DNA of 64,000 nucleotides, taken from the NCBI GenBank assembly GCA_027494165.1, contig JAOSJM010000005.1, positions 1,240,001 through 1,304,000 of the forward strand, written 5' to 3'. The translations under genes and the position numbers were made by a program. The notes beneath the pieces are model-generated. The model made no database searches, was not told where the DNA came from, and saw only the letters and a list, made by a program, of their open reading frames with translations. This DNA comes from Acidimicrobiia bacterium. GTDB lineage: Bacteria; Actinomycetota; Acidimicrobiia; IMCC26256; JAOSJM01. Below are positions 50,924-60,015 of this stretch, one piece after another. Numbering within the stretch: position 1 is the first letter of the stretch; each line of letters starts with the position of its first letter.

Positions 50924-53560
50924 ATGGGTGGACACCTGGTGGGGCGCGCCCGCCCGCTGGAGCGTGCACTCGACGCCTGCCAGCCCGACCGGGGCGGGGC
51001 GTTGCTGGCGGGGCCACCGGGGGTCGGCAAGACCCGCATCCTCGAAGAGGTCGCCGACACCCTCCAACGAGCCGGGATGAGCGTGGAGCGATTCGCGGCG
51101 ACCGACGCGTTGCAGCCGCTGACCTTCGGCCCGTTCCTCGGTCTGCTCGGCGGTCGCCTGGAGACCGATCCCGCGCAGCTGCTCGTACGGGTGCGCGAGA
51201 CCCTCGTCGGCCGCGCCGGGGGGCGTCAGCTGTGCGTGGCCGTCGACGACGTGCACCTCCTCGACGACATGTCGATCGCCTGCCTCACCGACCTCGCCCG
51301 TCGCTCGGGGGTGTTCGTCTGCCTCACGCTGCGTACGACCCTCGATTCCCCGGACTCCCTCATGGGTCTCTGGACCGGGGGCCTGCTGGAGCGGATCGAC
51401 ATCGGCCCGCTGGACGACGCCGAGACCGCTGAGCTGGCGGGCGATCTGCTCGGCGGACCGCTCGACGTCGACCTGCGGGACGCGCTCACCGCCGCCGTCG
51501 ACGGCAACCCGCTGCTGCTGCGGGAGCTGCTCCTGGACGCGACGGCTTCGGGCGCCATCCGGCGACACGGCGACGTCTGGCACCTGGCGGGCACGCTGCG
51601 GTCCGGCCCCCGCATCGGCGACCTGGTCACGGCCCGCACGCGCACCCTCGACGACCTCGAGCGGCTCATCCTCGAGCTCGTCGCGGTCGACGAGCCCCTC
51701 CCCGTCGCCGCGCTCGACGACCGGGAGGCCGAGGTGCTCGACCGGTTGGAGAGCCAGCGGCTGGTGCGCGTCGAGCGATCCGGCGCCGGGCTCGCCGCCC
51801 ACCCCGACCACCCCCTGGTCGGAGAGGCGGTGCGCGCTGCGCTACCCACCCGCCGCCACGTCGAGGTGCTCCGAGGCCTGGTCCGTCGCATGATGGCCGC
51901 CGGTGGCCCCGCGCCAGGTGACGCGCTGCGGACCGCCCGCTGGAGCCTCGCCGCCGGGGACACCCCGCCCCCCGAGGTGGCGCTGGCCGGCGCACGCGAG
52001 GCGCTGGCCTTCGACGTCGAACAGGCCGCCACCTTGGCCGGCGCGTCGCTGTCCGGCTGCGAGACCGCCGCTGCCCTGCTGGTGCTCGGCGAGGCCCTCC
52101 GGCTCGGTGGCGACATCGACGGAGCGGCCGCCGCGCTCGAGCGCGCCGCCGTGCTGGCCGAGGACGACGACGACGTCGTGCGCATCGCCATGCTGCGCAG
52201 CAACCTGCTGGCCCTCCAGGGCGGCCGCCCAGCGCAGGCCCTCGAGCTGCTCGACGAGGCGGCCGCGGCGGTGCAGGACCCTGTCCGCGCCCTCGAGCTG
52301 ACCTCGGAGGCTTCCTACCTCGCGGGTCTCCTCGGCCGCTTCGAGGACGTGCTGCGGACGAGCCGGGTGATCCTCGAGCGCGGCGATCTCCACCCCGACG
52401 CAGCGTGGACCACGAACGTCAACCTGCTCTATGCCCAGACCATGCTCGGTCGACTCGAGGGCGCCGAAGCCACCTTCGAGCACACCCGGACCCTGGCCGA
52501 CGGCGTCCAGCACGAGCGGCCCGAGGGCGTCGACCTCCTGTGGGCCCTGCGGACCGGGATGTTCATCCAGCTGGGAGAGCTCGTGTGCGGTGAGCGGGTC
52601 ATCGCCGCGCACCTCGACCGCTGCCGCGCGGCCGGGGTCGTGCACGGCCTGACGGCGGCCATCTTCGTCGAGCTCCTGACGCTGCGGGGCACTCCTGCGC
52701 TCTTCCCGCTGATCGAGCGCACCTTCGAGGAGCTCGAGCGCAGCGACCCCTACGTCGTGTTCCCGATCGCCGCTGGGTCGGCGGCCGTCGCCCACGTCCT
52801 GGCGGGACGGCCCGACGACGCGGCGACGGCGCTCGCCCGCGTTCCCGAGGTCCTCGACGACGTCCGAGCCCGCCCGTTCGTGGCACGGGGACGAGCCGCC
52901 CTGCTCGCCCACTCGGGGCAGCCGGACGAGGCTGCGGCGCTCGTCGCCGACGCGGGACGAGAGGCGGTCGCCGCGAGCCACGTCTCGTTCGGCGTCCTGG
53001 CGCTCCACGACGCCACCCGGTTCGGGCGGCCCGATCTCGTGGCCGACGACCTCGAGGCGGCCACCCGTTCGTGCGCAGCCCCCCTACTGCTCGCGATGGC
53101 CGGCCACGTCCGTGCACTCGTGGACGGAGACGGTCCCGCCCTCGACGACCTCGCTCGGACCATCGCCGGATGGGGTGCGCCGCACCTTGCCGCCGAGATC
53201 GCCGCCGATGCAGCGCGGATCCACCCGGAGGGCTCCGCCGCGGCGCTGCGGGCCGCGGCTCGCAGCGCGTGGTGGGCCCGGTTCGCCCCGATCCTCGTCG
53301 CCCCGGAGGTCGAGGTCAGCGGTGCGCTGTCGGCGCGAGAGCTCGACGTGGTGGCCCTCGCCGTCGCCGGAGCGACGAACCGGGAGCTCGCCGAGCAGCT
53401 CTACCTGTCGGTGCGGACGGTCGAGAACCACCTGCAACGTGCGTACGCCAAGCTCGAGGTGCCCGGGCGATCCGGGATCGCGGACATCTTCGACCCGCAG
53501 CCGGGCGACGCGTCAGGGCATGGTCACGAAGGCGAGCACCAGCCTGCCGTCGGCGTCTGA
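50924..53560 (+). CDS. Large LuxR-family ATPase regulator (LAL/MalT type)
   Basis: 878 aa. N-terminal AAA/NB-ARC-like ATPase: Walker A LLAGPPGVGKTRILEEV (about residues 27-43) and Walker B QLCVAVDDVHLLDD (about 100-113). The long middle is helical TPR-like. The C-terminal HTH is LSARELDVVALAVAGATNRELAEQLYLSVRTVENHLQRAYAKLEV, the GerE/LuxR fold. Such proteins sense a ligand and activate transcription; the target here is unknown. The last 48 bp overlap the 3' end of the converging gene at 53513, so the reading frame may end earlier in reality. It is divergent from the lipoprotein at 50203. Confidence 0.88.
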   Translation: MGGHLVGRARPLERALDACQPDRGGALLAGPPGVGKTRILEEVADTLQRAGMSVERFAATDALQPLTFGPFLGLLGGRLETDPAQLLVRVRETLVGRAGGRQLCVAVDDVHLLDDMSIACLTDLARRSGVFVCLTLRTTLDSPDSLMGLWTGGLLERIDIGPLDDAETAELAGDLLGGPLDVDLRDALTAAVDGNPLLLRELLLDATASGAIRRHGDVWHLAGTLRSGPRIGDLVTARTRTLDDLERLILELVAVDEPLPVAALDDREAEVLDRLESQRLVRVERSGAGLAAHPDHPLVGEAVRAALPTRRHVEVLRGLVRRMMAAGGPAPGDALRTARWSLAAGDTPPPEVALAGAREALAFDVEQAATLAGASLSGCETAAALLVLGEALRLGGDIDGAAAALERAAVLAEDDDDVVRIAMLRSNLLALQGGRPAQALELLDEAAAAVQDPVRALELTSEASYLAGLLGRFEDVLRTSRVILERGDLHPDAAWTTNVNLLYAQTMLGRLEGAEATFEHTRTLADGVQHERPEGVDLLWALRTGMFIQLGELVCGERVIAAHLDRCRAAGVVHGLTAAIFVELLTLRGTPALFPLIERTFEELERSDPYVVFPIAAGSAAVAHVLAGRPDDAATALARVPEVLDDVRARPFVARGRAALLAHSGQPDEAAALVADAGREAVAASHVSFGVLALHDATRFGRPDLVADDLEAATRSCAAPLLLAMAGHVRALVDGDGPALDDLARTIAGWGAPHLAAEIAADAARIHPEGSAAALRAAARSAWWARFAPILVAPEVEVSGALSARELDVVALAVAGATNRELAEQLYLSVRTVENHLQRAYAKLEVPGRSGIADIFDPQPGDASGHGHEGEHQPAVGV

Positions 53561-56479
53561 CCCTTCCACCACCAGGCGGCCGTCGACCGCCGGTCCGTAG
53601 ACGCCTCGCCCGGCCACCCCTCCACCGGCGCCGAAGATCTCGTCGTCGGTTCGCACACCAGCCTCCGCGCCGTCCTCGGTCGAGAACATCGCCAGGGCGG
53701 GACCGCCGAACACGGTGTCGTAGACCGTGCCGTCGACGACCGGTGGCGCAAGCGGTGTGCGGCGGAACCCCGGCGGGTCGATGCGCCACCTGAGCTGGCC
53801 CGTAGCCAGGTCGAAGGCCAACAGCTCCGGTGTGCTGTAGAGGACCGCCACACCTTGCGCGGCGGCGAGGGATCCGAAGGCGGCTTCGCCGGTCACATCG
53901 GGAGCCTCGCCGGCATCCGACGAGAACCACGCGTGCTCCCATCGGAGCTCCAGACCGTCGGCGGCGACGTCGAGTGCCACCAGGCCCGAGAGGCGGTCCG
54001 GATCGTCCGTCGGGCCCGTGATGGCCACCGCGACCCCGTCGACCAGCACCAGCGTGTCTCGTGGCTCTGCCCGTCCCGACACCTCGACGGCGTCGACGAC
54101 GGAGCCATCGGATGGGTCGACCAGCTCGAACACGCTCGTCTTCGCGTCGTCCGCACCTCGCCGTTGGACGAGCACCTGCCCGTCCGCGGTCAGCGCGTGG
54201 CCGAAGATGGCGCCAGCGTCGACCTGCCACGCGATCGTCGGCATCTCGCCGACCGTCCACCCGGTGAACTCGCCCAGCTCGGTCGACGCCACCACCGTGG
54301 CTCCGGCCACCAGAAGCGGGCGGCAGTAGACGCCCGGCGGGCTCTCCTCCCAGGGGACCGAAGCGATGACACCGCCACTCGCGGCGTCGACGACGACGAA
54401 GCCGGCCTCCTGGCCGAGCGCGCCGCCGGCCGCTCCCACGACGGCGAGGCGACCGTCGCCGAGAACCCCCACCCGGCAGTCCTCGGACACCCCGGCGAGC
54501 CGCCAGCGCTCGGTGCCCGTCGTCAGGTCGACGGCGACCAGCACGTCCTCGCGGGCATCGGCGTCGGCGCCGAAGACGTACAGCGTCTCGCCATCGGTCA
54601 CGCCGGGTCGGGTGCCGTTCGGCTGGAGCCCGTCGATCGTGATGGTGCCGCCGGCGCTCCGGTCACGGGGCCGACGACCCTTGACGAAGTCGTCGAAGGC
54701 AGCCGCCCGGGCGGCGCCGGAGACCCAGCTGGCGTCCCCCGTCACGGCGTAGTCGGTGATGCAGCTGTCGAGAGCGACACCGTCGAGGCGCAGAAGTCGA
54801 CAGAGCGCCTCGGCGCGGGCGAGGCGGCCGGAGCGCTCGACGGTCGACGCCAGCGGTTCGCGAGGGAACTCGAGGTCGGTGAAATCCGCCGTCGTCTGCC
54901 CCTCGGCGTACGGGAGCAGCGACGCCTCGTCGCTGACTCGCCAGGCGTCGGCGTAGGCGCCGTGCAGGATGTCGTGGTCGGGATCCTCCAGGACCTCGCC
55001 CCCGGGGCCGAGGCGCAGGTCGTCGGTGGGGTCGCCGTCGCCGTCGCCGAGGAGACCTGCGAAGCGTCGGTCGAGGTCCGGCGTGATGACCTCGGCGCGC
55101 GGGTAGCTGGTGGTGCTCACCCCGACCACACCGAACCCCTCCTTGCCCACCCACAGGAAGCCGGGATCGAAGCCGACCAAGACGGCCCCCACCTCGACAG
55201 GCCGACCGCCGACCGACACCGCAACCGTCTCCCCGTTGACGGTCACCGAGGGGTCCTCGTCGTCGTTCACACCGGGATCGAGCACGATGAGGTCGTCTCC
55301 CATGCGGGTGGCGACCACGTCGGAGAGGGAGTACTGCAACCCATCCGGGCGGGCGACGAAGCGGACCTGGGTGAGCCAGTCGTCGGACTGGGCGAGTACG
55401 AACTCGCCGACGGACTGGAGGTCGTAGGACCGCCCGTCGAAGGTGCGGATGTGCGGGTCGCCGTGGGAGCTGCCACCCGTGTTGGCGTCGTCAGCGGGCG
55501 CGGGCGGCGGGTTGCGGTCGCACTTGAGGATCCGACACAGCCGTTCGCGCTCGGGGTCCCGGGGCACCGTCGTGGGCGGTGTGGGCGGGGCGGGTTCGCA
55601 ATCCCCCGCGCAGACCTGATCCATGACGTCCTCGAAGCTGGCCTCGGCTCCGTCGCCGAAGTCCTCGAAGAAGTCGCTCACGCAACCGAGGCTGATACCA
55701 CCGGCGCAGTTGGCCGCCCCTTCGGCGAACCCATCGAGCATCGGCTGGGCCTTGGCGTTGGCGCCGGCGAGCACGGAGCCCGGGCGGGCCTCGCCGACGT
55801 CGGTGACCACCTCGGCGGCACCGGTTCCGGGGTCGGCGACGTAGCGCACGCGCCCGGCCTCGACGCGGTGGAGGAGGAGGCCGATCCCACCCTCGGGAGC
55901 GTCGTCGCCGTCGGGCCCGAAGGAGTGGGCGAAGGTGTACTCGAAGACGAGGGGGTCGCCCGGTGAGACCACGTCCTCGACGGAGGTGATGTCGAAGCGC
56001 ACCTCGTCGTCATCGTCGATGGGCGGCGTGTCGTCGCCAGCCGGCGTGGCGACCACCATTACGGCCTCGGCACCGTCATGGCGCACGACTCCCCCGATCA
56101 CGTCGACGTCGTCCCGGGCCGCGCCCCCGGCGTCGACGAGGCTCGGGGCGAGGTCGGGCCACTCGAGGAACTCGGCGCCGCCGACGAGGGCGACCGGGTC
56201 ACCGAGGTCCTCGGCGGTGGCGAGTATCGCCGGGGTGAGGTCGATCACCTCGCCGCTCAGATCGACGGTGGAGATGCGTTCGTAGACCCACACGTCCTGG
56301 TAGCGCACCCGTCCGGTGCCCGCTGTCGCCTCCACCTCACCTGCGGGCCCATCCGCCGTGTCGCCCGATCCGCCGTCGCTGCACGCCGTCGCCAGCAGAC
56401 CGACGACACCGGCCATCACCGCCAGCCACCGACACCGATCTCGCAGGCGCCGTCCTCGCTCCCACACCAACGAAGTCAT
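53513..56479 (-). CDS. Large lipoprotein with von Willebrand D-like domain and beta-propeller
   Basis: 988 aa. Signal peptide with lipobox (LAVMAGVVGLLATAC, Cys about 33). Residues about 40-320 are an acidic domain with a Cys cluster (CAGGISLGCVSDFF, VCAGDCEP, LCRILKC). A VWD-like domain starts at GGSSHGDPHIRTFDGRSYDLQSVGEFVLAQSDDWLTQVRF and includes GDGDGDPTDDLRL, a Ca-binding-like loop. The C-terminal 350 residues repeat blocks such as VLVAVDLTTGTERWRL and LLAFDLATGQLRWRIDP, typical of PQQ-like propellers. Likely anchored outside the cell. Function unknown. Confidence 0.78.
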   Translation of the reverse strand: MTSLVWERGRRLRDRCRWLAVMAGVVGLLATACSDGGSGDTADGPAGEVEATAGTGRVRYQDVWVYERISTVDLSGEVIDLTPAILATAEDLGDPVALVGGAEFLEWPDLAPSLVDAGGAARDDVDVIGGVVRHDGAEAVMVVATPAGDDTPPIDDDDEVRFDITSVEDVVSPGDPLVFEYTFAHSFGPDGDDAPEGGIGLLLHRVEAGRVRYVADPGTGAAEVVTDVGEARPGSVLAGANAKAQPMLDGFAEGAANCAGGISLGCVSDFFEDFGDGAEASFEDVMDQVCAGDCEPAPPTPPTTVPRDPERERLCRILKCDRNPPPAPADDANTGGSSHGDPHIRTFDGRSYDLQSVGEFVLAQSDDWLTQVRFVARPDGLQYSLSDVVATRMGDDLIVLDPGVNDDEDPSVTVNGETVAVSVGGRPVEVGAVLVGFDPGFLWVGKEGFGVVGVSTTSYPRAEVITPDLDRRFAGLLGDGDGDPTDDLRLGPGGEVLEDPDHDILHGAYADAWRVSDEASLLPYAEGQTTADFTDLEFPREPLASTVERSGRLARAEALCRLLRLDGVALDSCITDYAVTGDASWVSGAARAAAFDDFVKGRRPRDRSAGGTITIDGLQPNGTRPGVTDGETLYVFGADADAREDVLVAVDLTTGTERWRLAGVSEDCRVGVLGDGRLAVVGAAGGALGQEAGFVVVDAASGGVIASVPWEESPPGVYCRPLLVAGATVVASTELGEFTGWTVGEMPTIAWQVDAGAIFGHALTADGQVLVQRRGADDAKTSVFELVDPSDGSVVDAVEVSGRAEPRDTLVLVDGVAVAITGPTDDPDRLSGLVALDVAADGLELRWEHAWFSSDAGEAPDVTGEAAFGSLAAAQGVAVLYSTPELLAFDLATGQLRWRIDPPGFRRTPLAPPVVDGTVYDTVFGGPALAMFSTEDGAEAGVRTDDEIFGAGGGVAGRGVYGPAVDGRLVVEGSDADGRLVLAFVTMP

Positions 56480-56620
56480 CGACCCACCTCAGCGCGCTCC
56501 TCGACGGTCCGCAACGACCGAGACCTGCTGCGACGGTACGGCCAGGCGCGACGGGCGTCGACACTCAATCGCCGCCGACGCGCTACTCAGCCGTCAGGTG
56601 AGGCGGGCGAAGAAGCGGAC

Positions 56621-56761
56621 GAGCTCGCCACGCTGTCGTGGGTGCACTGGTTCAACCACGACCGGCTCCACAGCCACTGCGACGACGTGCCGCCCGTCGA
56701 GTTCGAGGCAGCGTTCTACGCTGCCAACCAGACCGACCTCAAGAAGGCTGGAATCCGATAG
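56621..56761 (+). pseudogene. IS3-family transposase remnant (OrfB C-terminus)
   Basis: 47 codons including the stop. ELATLSWVHWFNHDRLHSHCDDVPPVEFEAAFYAANQ is the terminal piece of IS3-type integrase-core transposases (W...WFN..R.H...... .PPVEFE..Y). The catalytic DDE residues and all upstream parts are gone, and I find no terminal inverted repeats. It is a fossil of insertion at the border of the accessory stretch. Confidence 0.8.
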
Positions 56762-56831
56762 CCCGAGCCTCCACCAGACCCAGGGCGGTTCACCGCATCG
56801 CCGCGAGATGGGCCCGGCCGCGTTGCGCCCC

Positions 56832-57398
56832 TCAGCAGCTGATCTCGAACGAAACCGCGACTTCGGAGCCGTCAGCGTCGTCGACCAGCGTCACCGCATC
56901 AGCGCTTGCCGTCGAACCGTCGAGCGTGACCGTACCGGTCGGGGCGATCGTCGAATAGCCGGCGGCCTCTCCCGACATCGGGTCGCCCACCGTGATGTCG
57001 ATCGCGTCACCGGCGAACTGACTCTCATCGTCGTATCGCGAAACGTCGATCAACACCTCGTCGCCCGCGGCGTCGGTTCCGGTGCCCTGGACAACGAAGA
57101 GGATCTTGCCGCCGCCGGCCGCGGCGTCCTGCTCCTCGAGGTAGCACCGCGACCCGGTCAACGAGATGGCTTCGCCTCCGAGGTCCAGCGTGCCGCCCCC
57201 CGAACCGGGCGGCTGGGCAGCGTCCGAGCCGTCATCGGCCGAATCGTTCTCGGTGGCGTCATCGTCGGCCTCGCCGCCATCGGTCGCCTCGACGGCGTCT
57301 TGGGGCGTCGAGGCGCCCTCGTCATCGTCTCCGCCGCACGCGCCCACCAGCACCAGCGCCAGCGCCCCTGCCGCAACCGTCCGCATCGCGCTCGACAT
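56832..57398 (-). CDS. Small lipoprotein, LpqH-like
   Basis: 188 aa. Signal peptide and lipobox VAAGALALVLVGAC (Cys about 20), a long Asp/Glu/Thr-rich spacer, then GGTLDLGGEAISLTGSRCYLEEQ ... VSRYDDESQFAGDAIDITVG ... STIAPTGTVTLDGSTASADAVTLVDDADGSEVAVSFEISC. An internal Cys and a C-terminal Cys form the expected disulfide pair of LpqH-type (19-kDa antigen) lipoproteins. ATG 57398 has SD GAGAGGGGG. It shares its plan with the lipoprotein at 50203, the two bracketing the island. Confidence 0.75.
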   Translation of the reverse strand: MSSAMRTVAAGALALVLVGACGGDDDEGASTPQDAVEATDGGEADDDATENDSADDGSDAAQPPGSGGGTLDLGGEAISLTGSRCYLEEQDAAAGGGKILFVVQGTGTDAAGDEVLIDVSRYDDESQFAGDAIDITVGDPMSGEAAGYSTIAPTGTVTLDGSTASADAVTLVDDADGSEVAVSFEISC

Positions 57399-57772
57399 CA
57401 AGGCCCCCTCTCACCGGAGGCGCAACCTAGCAGCAGGGCGACACGGCCGGGCACCGGATACTTCGATACCTCGCGCGCCCACCCATCACCGCAACCCGAA
57501 CCCCTGGTGGTCGAGCGATCTTGCGACCGACGGAACCGAACGCGCTCCCGACGCGGGGACGGACAACGTGGCGTGGGGACTGGTCTCAGGACGCGAAGGG
57601 CCCACTGCGGGTCGGTACCGGCTCGTCAACGGGGTGAGCTGCTCACCCACCCCGCGATGAGGCAGGGCACGGCCGGATCAGCCGGCGCGCGGGGCGGGAC
57701 CGGGCCGGAGCGCGCGAGCGACGTCGCTCCGGAGCTCGGGGGCCGACGGCGGGGGCGAGGCCGGCTCGCGGG
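57399..57772. other. Intergenic stretch between two minus-strand genes
   Basis: No gene supported. A hairpin at 57632-57648 (GGGTGAG, loop CTG, CTCACCC) could be a terminator of the gene at 57773-58402. The -10-like TAGGTT about 30 nt before the lipoprotein start may be its promoter. Nothing else seen. Confidence 0.5.
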
Positions 57773-58402
57773 TCATCCGTCCCCACCCCCGGGCGGCGCG
57801 ATGCGCGCGGGCTCGTCGACCCTGGCCGACACGTCGGAGTCGGGACGGTCGAGGAACACCTCGAACAGCGCCCGGTAGGTGAGGAGCGCTCGTCGCAGGT
57901 CCTCGGTCGCGACGTCTCCCGGCCGCCCTCCCCCCTCGACGGCGACGAACCGATCGTGGGCCTCACGGTAGGGGCCGGCGAGGTCCGGGCACGCCATCGC
58001 GACGACGTCGACCCTCTCGTCGTAGGAGTCGGCCGGGTAGCCCCGGCGCCGCACGACCTCGGTGACCAGTACGTCGGCTTCGCGGAGCGCGGCTCCCGGC
58101 GCGTCGACGAAGCGGTACTGCACCGCGTGCCAGTGCCCGGTGAGCTCCTCGCGCTCGCGGGGAGGGAGACGCGTGACGTCGACGCCGTCCAGTCGCTCCA
58201 GCCGCTCCTCCAGCACGCGCTCGCCCTTTCGCCGCCCCCGGTCCGACACGACCGCGTCGTACTCGGGCCCGAAGCGCTCACGCAGTCGAAGCGTCCGCTC
58301 CGCGCGTCCTCGACGTCGCGCCCTCCACCGGAAGGAGAGCAGGACGAGCGCCGCGGCGACGACGACCGCACCGCCGATCACGAGCCAGATCCACCACTCC
58401 AT
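57773..58402 (-). CDS. Conserved actinobacterial membrane-anchored protein
   Basis: 209 aa. One N-terminal helix (MEWWIWLVIGGAVVVAAALVLLSFRWRARRRG), then a soluble domain: LRERFGPEYDAVVSDRGRRKGERVLEERLERLDGVDVTRLPPREREELTGHWHAVQYRFVDAPGAALREADVLVTEVVRRRGYPADSYDERVDVVAMACPDLAGPYREAH. This arrangement (RFG.EYD ... W...Q..FVD.P..A...AD.L...V...RGYP) is a widespread uncharacterised family of Actinobacteria. Start ATG 58402 follows SD GAGGAGGACGGCG. Function unknown. Confidence 0.82.
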   Translation of the reverse strand: MEWWIWLVIGGAVVVAAALVLLSFRWRARRRGRAERTLRLRERFGPEYDAVVSDRGRRKGERVLEERLERLDGVDVTRLPPREREELTGHWHAVQYRFVDAPGAALREADVLVTEVVRRRGYPADSYDERVDVVAMACPDLAGPYREAHDRFVAVEGGGRPGDVATEDLRRALLTYRALFEVFLDRPDSDVSARVDEPARIAPPGGGDG

Positions 58403-58675
58403 CGCCGTCCTCCTCGCCAGGGACCATTCCGTCCGCCTCGCAGGCCGTTCGTCCTCTCGCCCCACACGCGTGTCCGATCCCTACCCGGATCCGTCCTCAC
58501 CCAATCCCCATCGAGCTCCTCCCCGTCGTCGCCGCGCCGTCCGGCGAGCGCGAGCACGCTGCCCGAGGTTTGGATCGGGACGGCGGCGGGCAGAGGAACC
58601 GCACACGGTCCGGCAGGCTCCTCGAAGACGACGAGGGCCTCCACGACCGGCCGTTCCCATCGAGCGAGGAGCGAC

Positions 58676-58888
58676 ATGAGCCCGGACGAAGCACACGAGA
58701 AGCTCTCCGACGAGACCCACGCCGCGGATCGCCGCGACGCCCGCAAGGAGCATGTCGCCGATCGGCCGCCCACCGAGCAGGAGGAGCGGGCCGCCGAGGA
58801 CCACGACGTGGACCCGGACGCGGCGCGCGCCTACCGGGAGCAGGCCGAGCGAGGCGCCCGGACCAGGGGCGAGGGCCGGATCCCGTAG
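58676..58888 (+). CDS. Small charged conserved protein
   Basis: 70 aa, highly charged, no hydrophobic segment: MSPDEAHEKLSDETHAADRRDARKEHVADRPPTEQEERAAE and a tail with DPDAARAYREQAERGA. The stretch EHVADRPPTxEEE.AAE recurs in small actinobacterial hypothetical proteins; probably disordered or helical. ATG 58676 has SD GAGCGAGGAG. Followed by a bidirectional terminator. Confidence 0.68.
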   Translation: MSPDEAHEKLSDETHAADRRDARKEHVADRPPTEQEERAAEDHDVDPDAARAYREQAERGARTRGEGRIP

Positions 58889-59008
58889 GTCACGGTGTCG
58901 GTGCGTGCCGGAGCCGGGCCGGCCGTGGGTCGTCCGGCCCCGTCAACGAGGATGGGAAGGGCCGGCCCCGAGTGCCGGGCGTGCACGCGTCGCGAGGCCT
59001 GAACGCGC

Positions 59009-59040
59009 GACGAGGGCGGCGGGAACCCGCCGCCCTCGTC
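59009..59040. terminator. Bidirectional terminator between converging genes
   Basis: GACGAGGGCGGCGGG (59009-59023) and its exact complement (59026-59040) form a 15-bp stem around AA, between the small protein (ends 58888) and the lipoprotein (ends 59062). Confidence 0.8.
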
Positions 59041-59061
59041 TGACCCTGGGATCCACCGGGG

Positions 59062-59436
59062 CTACTCGGACGCGATGCCGCACTCCTCCTCGAGGTACCT
59101 CTCCAGGTTGGCGCTCGCCTCCTCGATCTCGGCGGCCTTGTCCTCGTCGAGCAGCGCGTCGAAGTCGCCCTCGACGATCGCCTCGAAGCTCTCCCGGACG
59201 AGCTTGACGTCGTCCTTGATCTCACCCGGCGCGGCGGACTCGAAGGCCTTGATCGCGTCGAGGGCCTCGTCCATCGACGCCTCGTCCTCGATGTCTCCCA
59301 GCTCGTCGCTCCGGGCCTCGAACTCCCGGGCCAGGTCGCAGAACGAGCCCGCGCTCCCGCCTCCGTCGTCGTCCCCGCAGCCGACCAGCACGAACGCGCC
59401 GATCACCAGCACCAGCATGCTCCGGACGAGCCTCAT
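59062..59436 (-). CDS. Small acidic lipoprotein
   Basis: 124 aa. Signal peptide and lipobox MRLVRSMLVLVIGAFVLVGC (Cys 20), a short Asp/Gly linker, then an all-helical, Glu/Ala-rich domain (FCDLAREFEARSDELGDIEDEASMDEALDAIKAFESAAPGEIKDDVKLVRESFEAIVEGDFDAL ... NLERYLEEECG). Two Cys (FCDL, EECG) may bond. This resembles small secreted helical lipoproteins common in actinobacteria; function unknown. Confidence 0.78.
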   Translation of the reverse strand: MRLVRSMLVLVIGAFVLVGCGDDDGGGSAGSFCDLAREFEARSDELGDIEDEASMDEALDAIKAFESAAPGEIKDDVKLVRESFEAIVEGDFDALLDEDKAAEIEEASANLERYLEEECGIASE

Positions 59437-59610
59437 CCAACGCTCCTCTCAGTCGCCCGTTCCCGGCCCGTGCTGAACGGGCCCTGAGGATCATCGGAGG
59501 GTACCGGCCCGACTTGACCCATCGGCCCTGGAGGAGACCGCCGGGCGGGCGGGCCGACCGCGCGGGGCGCCCATCGCGGCTGCTAGCATGCGATGCCTCC
59601 GGAGAAGCGA

Positions 59611-59683
59611 GCCCCCATCGTCTAGCGGCCCAGGACGCCGCCCTTTCAAGGCGGTAGCGGGGATTCGAATTCCCCTGGGGGCA
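59611..59683 (+). tRNA. tRNA-Glu (anticodon TTC)
   Basis: 73 nt. Acceptor GCCCCCA/TGGGGGC with discriminator A, anticodon loop CTTTCAA inside stem CGCC/GGCG, T arm CGGGG ATTCGAA TTCCCC-type pairing. First of three tRNAs in a row. Confidence 0.96.
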
Positions 59684-59727
59684 CCTCGTCCCGCCGGCCC
59701 CCGCCGCCGGGAGCGACAACCGAGCAC

Positions 59728-59802
59728 GGTCCTGTGGTGCAGTTTGGAGTGCACGCCGCCCTGTCAAGGCGGAGGCCGCGGGTTCAAATCCCGTCAGGAC
59801 CG
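59728..59802 (+). tRNA. tRNA-Asp (anticodon GTC)
   Basis: 75 nt. Acceptor GGTCCTG/CAGGACC with discriminator G, anticodon loop CTGTCAA on stem CCGCC/GGCGG, T arm GCGGG TTCAAAT CCCGT. No CCA encoded. Confidence 0.96.
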
Positions 59803-59865
59803 CAGGGTGGGCTGATCACGGGCGGCCGGGCCGCCACGGTCCCCACCGGCGCAGCGAGCGCGCCC

Positions 59866-59938
59866 GGCCGGGTAGCTCAGTTGGCAGAGCACACGCCTGA
59901 AAAGCGTGGGGTCGCCGGATCGACGCCGGCCCCGGCCA
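59866..59938 (+). tRNA. tRNA-Phe (anticodon GAA)
   Basis: 73 nt. Acceptor GGCCGGG/CCCGGCC, discriminator A, D arm GCTC...GAGC, anticodon loop CTGAAAA on stem CACGC/GCGTG, T arm GCCGG ATCGACG CCGGC. Last of the Glu-Asp-Phe cluster, a common actinobacterial grouping. Confidence 0.95.
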
Positions 59939-60015
59939 CCCACGACGACCCGGCCCCGTCCGGGTCGTCGTCGCGTCCCGAGCCGTCCCCGGCCCCGCGC
60001 CGGCGAACGTGGCGG

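Noticed and set aside
56480-56620. More of the IS3 transposase upstream of the remnant
   Set aside because: No frame shows integrase-core motifs; only the last 46 residues are recognisable.
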